64,000 nucleotides of DNA from Strongylocentrotus droebachiensis. Its lineage: Eukaryota; Echinodermata; Echinoidea; Camarodonta; Strongylocentrotidae. Below the pieces are notes generated by a model. It did not search any database and was not told the origin of the DNA. It was given only the letters and a program-made list of their open reading frames with translations. Both the position numbers and the translations under genes were made by a program. Where the stretch lies: assembly GCA_035222895.1 (NCBI GenBank), contig JAVYIG010000647.1:393001-457000 (forward strand), given 5' to 3'. Within the stretch, counting starts at the first letter, position 1, and each line of letters opens with the position of its first letter. Below, in pieces: positions 56,036 through 64,000 of the stretch.

Positions 56036-57217
56036 AGCAGGCCATTTTTGGTTTCAAAGCATTTAAACTGATAAAGGCATACATACGGTACTGTGTGTCC
56101 GGACATATAATTTCAAATGGTAAATAGAACGGGTTTCATGGCATCTAATGTTCCTTAAATCTCAAAAGGTACAATATGTTTGCAACATTATTTGAAAAAT
56201 AGAATGAAACTCAACAAAATCGAGCTTGTAATATTGTTCTAAATTGTCTGCTAATTAAAAATATCTTGAAATTCTTTGTATTTGATTATTTAGCAAGGAA
56301 AATGACATATCCATTGTTTGCACTTTTCTTGCAAGCTGTCCTTCCATGGGCGTCGCCATATTGATTAATAAATGATAATAATACAATGGTGATGTCAGAA
56401 TAGTACAACTTGTGAGATAGTGTAGGATAATCACCTGTCAAATGTAGCCATAACAATGATTTCCTAATAATAGACAATTTTGGTAATCCATTCAGATGAA
56501 TGAATATTGTTTTTTCACATATATTGTGATTAGATATTTGGTTCAGCTGGTTGAAACTGTTGAGCAGTTCATTTTGAATGCAAAATTTGTTACTTTGTCA
56601 GACAAAGCTCTGCTGTTATCAAAAAGAGTGACAAAGACAGAAAGAACTACTCACATTTCTCACTTGTTAGAGATGCAAGAGTAATAAGATGGCTACCAAT
56701 CTGCATCAATGGCTCTGGTTGCACAGTAGCCAGTCTTTCTGTATTATACTCTATCCATTCTATGCAGGTCAATGGATACCGGTATATACTTCTCTGACAT
56801 CACTATTGTAATCAAGATGGCAACTCCCATGAGAGAATGGCTAGAAAGGAAACTGTCAAAACTGTACTAATTATTTTCCTTCTAAGTTATCAAATATGAA
56901 GTAATTCAAAGATTTTGTAAAGTAGCTGACAATTTATAACAATTATCAGCTCATAAGTGTTTGGTTTCATTTTCCCTAAATGCTGATTTTTAAATGCATA
57001 TTTACTTCTTAAAAAACAAATGGCAAACGAGATGGGCTACCCTTCTATTTATTATTGTTATAATAGGATGGGGGAAGGGTTGGAATACTTTGGTAATTTT
57101 CTTGTTGTTAACAACAGCAATGTGTACTTCTCTTCCCTTCATTCTTTTCCCTCTTTCAATCATTTTCCCCATCTGCAGGATTCGGCAGGGCTACTCCCTT
57201 GCTTTCTGTGTCCTTCC

Positions 57218-60200
57218 ATGATTCGCAAAGCATTGAACAACTTTGTTAAAAGTGCTGTGTCATCTTTCAAAATGGCTGACATTGTTCCAACGTCTACAGC
57301 AATGTCTTCTGATGGAGATAGCATGACTGTGTCACCAGCCAAAGCAGATGATAGGAAGAGGGCAGCAGACAACTCGCCAGATAAAGACAGCAAGATGCAG
57401 AAAATGGAGGTATGAAATATGAAATATATAGAGGACTGTGTTGAACTACATGTATTTATTTAAGGTTATCGCTAAACAGAAGCACTTGAATTTGTAAAAA
57501 TACAGGTATTGATCAAACCCTCTAATGTAGGTTGATCTATGAATAAAAAAAGAATAATGAGACCAAGAACCATCATACACATAACTTATCAACTTTAAAA
57601 AAAAAATAGACCCTCCCATGGGCCATTTTATTGAAAATCAACCTCTGAATAACATCTTTGAATACATGTAGAAATGAATATCATATAATACTTCAGAATA
57701 AGATATACATAATAAATATCAACCATAATAAGCGATTACTTAATAATATGATAATAATAATAATACTTTATATACAGAACATGGATTACAAAAATTAAAA
57801 AAACAATGCAACATCATGACTGACAATGATTTGGGAAATTCAATGAAATAATACAAAACGTACGTTCTCAAATAATTGTTTACTAAGAGTTGTTTCTGGG
57901 TTATGGACTGTTTATCGAATACCACTTACAATGTAGCTGCTTTACTTGGATCTTTCAATGTACAGATTTTTTTTTAAAGATGATTTCTTTTCTTCATATG
58001 AATGACAAAGAAAGAAAATTGTACATTGATCTTGTCTCCACATTTGAAGAAAAAAAATTAGCAGATGTTAATCACATACAAAACATTAAAATAAAAATAA
58101 TAGTATATAATATAATTGACTTACATAAAGAGTGTCAACTGAAAATGCATATATTTATATATACAGGTGAATATATAATTGAAAACTTGAAAATTTGACT
58201 TGTATTTCCAGGATAGTGTCAGCAGTACAGATGTCACCAATGGCAGTGATGCACCAAAACGAAGCAAGCTATTGAAACGTAAAGTGGCCATACTTCTCTC
58301 ATATGCTGGGGCTAACTATGTCGGCATGCAGAGGTAAACAATAGTACACCTATTTTAATGAAGTTACATTAGTTGCAAATGAGGCATAGAATTGCATTTA
58401 AGATCATTTTGCTTGTTTACAAAGCTTTGAATGGTCAAGCCCCAAATTATTGTCTGAATTATTTTCTTATAAACGACATCCATTTTCACATAACTTACGA
58501 AGTATAGATATATGTAGTACTTTGTTGGATGGCTACTCTTTACTTTGACACCCTGTTTTCCAGAATTTAGTGTGGTGAATTACTCTCGATAGACTCAAAT
58601 GGAAATTGTCACATATCTAATGACATCACCCATCTGCCATTGAACATTTGTAAAGTACATTAAACACATTTTTTTAAATTCAGATTTCAAATCCATATAT
58701 ACACCTGTAGTATCTAAAATGATTATTTGACCATCACTTCTGGGACCTGTTTCACAAATCCTTTTTTCAATGACAAATGACAAAAATCAGTGACAAATCT
58801 GTTGATAACCAATCAGAAGAAAGGATTTCAGTAGCTTATAACCCAAACTGTCATTTGTCACTGATGAAAAGTTTTGTGAAATGCCCCCCTGTACTTTAGG
58901 AACCCAGGGGTTCAGACCATTGAAGAGGATCTGGTGAATGCGTTGGTCAAGTCGGGAGCCGTCCCCGAGGACTGTACAAGAAACATGAACAAGATGAGCT
59001 TTCAGAGGTGTGCTAGAACAGACAAAGGTGTGTCGGCTGCAGGACAGGTAGTCTCTCTCAAGGTGCTCATGCTTGATAACCTGATGGAGAGGATTAATGA
59101 GCATCTTCCACCGGTCATCCGTGTCATGGGTAAGTAAATCTCTGTTGCTTCACGTTTAACCACTGCACAGTTAGTCAAATAGATGTAAATCCTTTAAATA
59201 GTAAGATATCTAGGATGCAGGTCTTTCCTCTGAAAAAATTGCTGTTTATTATGATAAGTTGACAAGGTGAGAGAGGGATATTACACTAATTGAGTACAGG
59301 GGCAATAGTATAGATATATAACAGTCAGTATATCTATACTATTGCCCTGGGGTGAATTTTAAACTGCATTATGCCCTAAGACAAAGTCTGGGAGGATATG
59401 ACATTTGGGAGCATATGACAGTTTCAACACTGAGGGGCTCAGGTGCAACTCTGAAGTTGACTGCAATACTAACAGTCCTTTTAAATGGCTAGGAGGTTTA
59501 TCTTTAACTAACCAATAACATGTGCATTTTGCTGAAGAGGTTACATTGACATTTGAAGTAATTGTAGGTCAACGTACCTGTACCTTTTATGCAAAGTTAT
59601 TAAGTTAAATGCAATCTTATTTTATACAGGTGTAACAAGGACAACAGGTGGATTCAATTGCAAGAATAACTGTGAGTTTAGGACCTACATGTACCTGATA
59701 CCAACGTTTGCTTTCACTCCCTTGGAGGACTTCACATTGGAGAAATACAGAGTTACTGGTAGGTATTACTATTCTACACCGCTTTCCACATATCCCACAA
59801 TAAAAGATACATGTACATGCAAAAGAGGTGTCGTCATCTAGCAGATAATTCACCGGACTGTGGATCACATGGTTCACGGTTCGAGTCCCGCCACAGCCAG
59901 ACATTAGGGACTTTTTCGATTTGCACGTTCACTAGTGGACTGCGACGTATGCGGTCAATTTAGAACTAGTGCGCATGCGCATCGACGAGCTCATCGTTCG
60001 TAGCAGAATTTTCGAACGCGTTTGCCCTTGTTTTGCCGTCGTTCGCGAACTGTGACGGTACGTGTTCATAAGCAATCTTTTGTAGGCACGAAACATCACA
60101 TTGAAGTCACAAAATGGACCCAATTGACCTTATTCTGGAACCGGAGAGTGGTGGAAGTGTGAATTCTCTTAACTTAACACATTTTTGTGTCTGTAATTTC

Positions 60201-63200
60201 CCTTAAATCAAAATTGTTGCTGAATAATTCATAAAATGGACACATTTTATTTATGCATCGTCAATTCGTTGCAGCATAATTTTCGAGATCAGTCCCATGC
60301 ACCAAATTTGGTGTGTTGAATCTTTAGCTTTTCGATCGAATTTCGCGCTCACTAAGCAGAATAATTCATAAAATGAACACATTTTATTTATGCATCGTTA
60401 ATCTGTTGCAGCATAATTTGTTAGAACAGTCTCATGCACCGAATTTGGTGTTGGATCTTTAGCTATTTGATCGAATTTTGCGCTCACTAAGCGAGCGTCG
60501 TAGTTGTGTGAAATCGAAAAGGTAACGAACAGCAGTCAGCGTGCCTCGTCAACCCTGCGTAAAAATGACCGCATACGTTGCAGTCCACTTATAAACGTGC
60601 AAATCGAAAAGTCCCTATTTATTCACATTTGCCACTCTCAACCCAGGTGAGGTAAATGGGTACCTGGTAAGAATAAATTCATTAATGAAAGAGGGCCATA
60701 ATGGCAGCTATGCTAAGGCTGAGGTAATAATTGTGGAGCACCAGGATTGTCAGGTTTGGCGGGTAAGAGTGCTATATTCCAGAACCCACTGTTATTATTA
60801 TCACAATGCTTTTTTGAACTTATGTATTTTTTTCGCAGGTCATATTTCAAAAATGTTCATGTATGAAGACAACTACCCCTTCATTCATCTGTATTTTAAT
60901 TTGTTTGTCACCAACTTTTCAAGACAATTCATTGGAAAGCTTTTCTTTTGGACAAAGAAATATTGTAAAGTGTCCGGTAATAGGTTTACCCATCACACTA
61001 CTTCTTTTAGAATACTTGTAGATCCTCAACACAGCATAGAACCTTCTGTTACAGCATGTGAACGATCTGTGATGACCAAACTTCTGTTCATTTCCATGTA
61101 TTTAAGAATTCTCCCAGTGCAAGTATTGCAGAGTTAGATTCCTTTGTCATGTCCCATGTTGACTTATTTTTTCAGATGAAAAGATTGAAGAGGTGGCTGA
61201 ACAACTCAAGAAGTACATCGGCACTCACAACTTCCACAACTTTACATCAGGAAAGTGAGTATAACGTCTAAGGTCAATCCATTCTATCTAAAATGTTGAA
61301 CTGGATGAAAATAGAGAATAAGACTCATGAACAATTTCGAGCAATACTGTACAAGCATTTAGAATGTTATAGTTTTTTGTTTTAATTTTCAACTCGTGAA
61401 TTGGCAACGTGATGACAGTTCCAAAATCATTGTTTTCACAAAATTTGTCATCAGTGACAAATGACAGTCTTTGTTATAAGCTACTAAAATCCTTGCTTCT
61501 GATTGGTTATCACTATACTTGTCATTGGTTTTTGTTACTTGTCATTGAAAAAAAGCTTTGTGAAACGGTTCCCTGTTCTTTGCCAAAGGTGAAAGACTAC
61601 TACTGCCTCATTTTTACAGTTTTTCTCTGTCTTTTGTTTCCTCCAAAGAGCCTTCACTGATCCCAGCGCCAATAGGTACATCAAGGAATTCACGTGTGAA
61701 AAGGGCTTTGTGGACGACGGGTTAGAGTTTGCGGTCATAAAGGTCAAAGGTCAGAGCTTCATGCTCCATCAAATCCGCAAGATGCTAGGTAAGTCCTCTC
61801 ACAATAATACTTGTATGCTGGGCTGCGTCTCACGAAACCGTCATAAGTACAAGATGAGCGTCATCCCATTGAAATGCGTGTAGTAAGTTTAACACGCATT
61901 TCAATGGGATGTTGCTCAACTTGTTCTTATGAAGGTTTCGTGAGACGCAGCCCGGGTCCAACTTTACAGCTGCTCTTTTCCATATCTGATGATGAAAAAA
62001 TTGAAGTGCTCTTAACAGAGTCCTATTATTGATGAAAAAGAAAGATAAAAGCAAACTAAATTTTCCATGCAGTTGTTAAGAGGTCTATAAAAAAAAATGA
62101 TACCGTAAAATAAATGTTTTGAAATTCAAATGCAGTGGCAGAGTAATAACCACATAAACCTTTAATTTGTCATTTGTTAGAACTGATTATTGATAATCTA
62201 CGATATGTTTCCTGATTTCCTCATAAAAGCTGATTATCTGTTTAGTTTGTTTTCATTACTTGCGGCTATACATGTAGCACATACACACCTTTGTTTATCA
62301 ATTTTTTACATGCATTATAAATTTGCTTGATGTGATAAACATTTATGTAGCATAAGCTTATTCTACATTGTCAACAGTTAAGGCAAACAAGTGTTGTCAA
62401 TGTAGATCATATTTTTAGAATGTTAAAATAAGATGGATTACCTTTGAATTAAATTCTGTTGTATCACTTATATTTCCAGGTCTTGTTCTTGCCGTTGTAA
62501 GGGGTCTGACACCACCAAGTACCGTTGAGAGAGCATTTCAAGAGCCAAAACTAGACATTCCCCGGGCACCCGGCTTAGGCCTGGTCTTAGAAGCAGTATG
62601 TACATGTATACCATTGCCCTTCTGTTGAGTCAGTGTTAAAACCATAGCGTATTGAGAGAGATAGTTGTGACACACGCACACACAGGAGATCAAAGGTCAA
62701 TTCATACCATTGCCCTACTGTTGAGTCAGAGTCAGTGTCAATCCCATAGCATATTGATAGAGATAGTTGTGACACAAGCACACATAGGTCAAGTCATGGA
62801 GCTCCAATTACATGTAGCTCCCTCCCATAAAGATTGTATGTATTCTAGAAGCCTGGTCTTAGAAGCAGTATGTACATGTATACCTTTGCCCTACTGTTGA
62901 GTCAGTGTCAATCCAAAAGCGTGTTGAGAGAGATAGTTTTGACATGCTTCTGGTCTTAGAAGCAGTATGTAAATGTATATGTAAATGTAAATTGCCTTAT
63001 ACTGTTGAGTCAGTGTCAATACCATAGCATATTGAGAGAGATAGTTGTGACACACGCACATGTACCCGGTCAAAGGTCAATTCATGGAGCTCCAATTACA
63101 TGTAGTTCCCTCCTATAGAGATTGTATCTAATCCAGACATTGCTGTATAAAGGCATCGTTTAACAATATTTAATCTGAGATGCACGGCCCTACGTGTTAT

Positions 63201-63827
63201 CAGTGTCTGTGATATGGTGTAATATTGAAGCCCTAAAAAAATTGCGCTTCAAGATGATCAAGAAGTGCCTTAAAAAAGTAAAATTCTTTGAGTGACAAGT
63301 TTTACCATACTCGTTTTCCCCAATAGACTGTAGTGTAATAAAAACCTCTAGGAAAACACAAAATTTGGTTTCGATTTCCAATCATAAATATCTTGATAAT
63401 TAGACAGGCGATCGGCTTGTAAAAGTCATGGGGTTCCTGACTGACCTAAAGGTTTATAATTATCATTGCAGCTCAAGTTAAATCCAGGATTTTGTTTCAG
63501 AATCTGAGACAAAGTTACTAGATCCCTTTTAATAAGAGCATCGTACACTAAGAATAAAATGTTAAAAGCTATTCTCTGCTGTAAGTCTGGAAGACAATCA
63601 ATTTATTTTATTTGCAATGTCTTTTTGATGAGAATGTCTAAAACAATCAAGAAAGAGGTAATAGTGACAATTTCAACATATTGGCTCTATCGAGTGAGAC
63701 ATGCTGTCAAGATTGTAATAAATGACCATGTTTTGTTCTTTCTGTTTCACAGGTACACTATGACTGCTATAACAAGCGATGGGGCAATGATGGTCTACAT
63801 GAACCACTCACATTTGAGGCATCTAAG
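57218..63827 (+). CDS. PUS1: PUS1, tRNA pseudouridine synthase (TruA family), 8 coding exons, 3' end beyond the window
   Basis: PUS1 isomerises uridine in nuclear and mitochondrial tRNAs, for example around the anticodon. Exons: 57218-57409, 58212-58333, 58900-59129, 59630-59758, 61176-61254, 61649-61788, 62480-62595 and 63753-63827. Borders are GT/AG, phases fit, and 361 codons are read before the window ends. The catalytic Asp is residue 146 in [17 protein letters not shown]. Other TruA landmarks are [46 protein letters not shown] and [14 protein letters not shown]. Two in-frame starts exist. The first adds a basic leader ([18 protein letters not shown]) that could be mitochondrial. The second at Met19 (MADIVP) resembles the start of the nuclear form in mammals. 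A 3' splice site at 57177-57178 suggests a 5' UTR intron. The true C terminus is not in the window. Confidence 0.94.
58380..58720 (+). mobile_element. Degenerate LINE ORF2 remnant in PUS1 intron 2
   Basis: Plus-strand translation in shifting frames gives [19 protein letters not shown] and later [11 protein letters not shown]. The KALNGQAP block is typical of the region after the reverse transcriptase domain in L2/CR1-like LINEs. Stops and frameshifts are frequent. Confidence 0.5.
58741..58889. mobile_element. GTTTCACAAA-end MITE, copy 2, touching a splice acceptor
   Basis: CCTGTTTCACAAATCC at the left and TTTTGTGAAATGCCCCCCT at the right, inverse orientation to 42757 and 61429 (GATAACCAATCAGAAG, GGATTTCAGTAGCTTATAAC). 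Its right end is about 10 bases before the AG (58898-58899) of PUS1 exon 3. Confidence 0.8.
59907..60615. mobile_element. 709-bp TA-flanked DNA element
   Basis: GGGACTTTTTCGATTTGCAC, then GTT...GTGGACTGCGACGTATGCGG, at the left is inverted at the right with one indel and about four mismatches over about 50 bp. TA lies on each side (59905-59906, 60616-60617), as for Tc1/mariner-type insertion. The interior has a 137-bp tandem duplication and no transposase. Confidence 0.85.
60223..60496. repeat. 137-bp tandem duplication inside the TA element
   Basis: Copies start AATAATTCATAAAATG at 60223 and 60360 and end GCGCTCACTAAGC. They differ by scattered substitutions and small indels. Confidence 0.85.
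61429..61576. mobile_element. GTTTCACAAA-end MITE, copy 3
   Basis: TTTTCACAAAATTTGTCATC at the left and AAAGCTTTGTGAAACGGTTC at the right. Internal GTTATAAGCTACTAAAATCC and TGATTGGTTATCA match 42757-42902. It lies about 75 bp before PUS1 exon 6. Confidence 0.78.
61820..61953. mobile_element. 134-bp foldback MITE, copy 2
   Basis: The hairpin GGGCTGCGTCTCACGAAACC...CATCCCATTGAAATGCGTG pairs with CACGCATTTCAATGGGATG...GGTTTCGTGAGACGCAGCCC. Same length as 45051-45184. Differences between copies in one arm are mostly matched in the other. It lies 30 bp after PUS1 exon 6. Confidence 0.85.
62580..63080. repeat. Tandem repeat that includes the end and donor of PUS1 exon 7
   Basis: CTGGTCTTAGAAGCAGTATG occurs at 62581 (the real exon end and donor), 62852 and 62951. 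CCCTACTGTTGAGTCAG and TTGAGAGAGATAGTTGTGAC recur four times. Intron 7 thus starts with several diverged duplications of the exon 7 boundary. Confidence 0.8.
63147..63532. mobile_element. TTAA-type dispersed repeat, copy 2
   Basis: ATAAAGGCATCGTTTAAC opens it and GATCCCTTTTAA closes it. The interior matches 18083-18428 (GACAGGCGATCGGCTTG, GTCATGGGGTTCCTGACT). It has about 40 bp of extra sequence near the start and the left TTAA is mutated. Confidence 0.75.
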
Positions 63828-64000
63828 GTAAGAAATCTAGATTTAGTCAATAAAAAAAGGAGCTACAGTGAAAACTGTATACAATCTAATTACAAACACA
63901 GCTCGAGGGAAACATGAAAAGTGATCTTTAGACTTTATAGGCAGGTTGTCTTCATGTAGAGGCTCCTTTAGTACAGGTTTCAATGATAAAACCATATTCA

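Larger units (their letters stand above)
52801..57178. other. Gene-free interval between GPAA1 and PUS1
   Basis: No exon is supported. The MITEs entered separately occupy 53571-54311 and 55091-56035. The remainder (52860-53570, 54312-55090 and 56040-57178) is AT-rich and shows nothing I recognise. PUS1 regulatory sequence and 5' UTR exons presumably lie near the right end. Confidence 0.5.
59826..60810 (+). mobile_element. tRNA-derived SINE, copy 3, split by a DNA element
   Basis: The head (59826-59906) has GGTTCGAGTCCCGCC (B box) and ends in GACATTA. The body resumes at 60616 (TTCACATTTGCCACTCTCAA, CCCAGGTGAGGTAAATGGGT). The break is a clean insertion of the 59907-60615 element. It lies in PUS1 intron 4. 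Confidence 0.85.

Noticed and set aside
61738..61756. DR1-like AGGTCAAAGGTCA within PUS1 exon 6
   Set aside because: It encodes the conserved Lys-Val-Lys-Gly-Gln segment of the family; codon constraint explains it.

Overview
The window is animal nuclear DNA from an intron-rich, repeat-rich, AT-rich genome. All four genes are conserved metazoan single-copy-type genes. The protein sequences, the tRNA-derived SINEs with (ATT)n tails, the many short inverted-repeat DNA elements and the LINE 3' ends suggest a marine invertebrate deuterostome, most likely an echinoderm such as a sea urchin. The phylum is inferred; no species is claimed.

Layout. 1-6588: gene-free, with pyrimidine tracts, G/C homopolymers, a composite foldback element (2205-3235), a nearly perfect 400-nt-arm palindrome (3323-4153) and a 1-kb minisatellite (4518-5567). 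6729-21861 (+): MGAT2 in 8 coding exons, 471 aa, whose introns hold nested transposons and tandem arrays. 21862-33863: gene-free, with a SINE, short DNA elements and probably long 3' UTRs. 33864-44326 (-): ZRANB1/TRABID in 6 coding exons, 671 aa. Its 5.5-kb intron 2 holds a 4.9-kb DNA transposon with 35-bp terminal repeats, nine copies of a 16-nt motif and the last two exons of an unrecognised gene. 44365-50460: short inverted-repeat elements and a cluster of LINE 3' ends. 50818-52797 (+): GPAA1, a single 659-codon open frame. 52801-57178: MITEs, no gene. 57218-63827 (+): PUS1, 8 coding exons read (361 aa), running off the right edge.

The genes do not form a pathway. MGAT2 acts in Golgi N-glycan branching, ZRANB1 is a K29/K33-preferring deubiquitinase, GPAA1 is a subunit of the ER GPI transamidase and PUS1 is a tRNA pseudouridine synthase. 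Exon boundaries were read by hand from splice sites, phase and recalled protein families; phases agree at every junction in all three multi-exon genes.

The most interesting material is non-coding: hairpin elements whose arms differ between copies but still pair within each copy; transposons nested in transposons, in a SINE and in a tandem array; tandem repeats that duplicate splice-site sequence; and a group of short elements flanked by TTAA.
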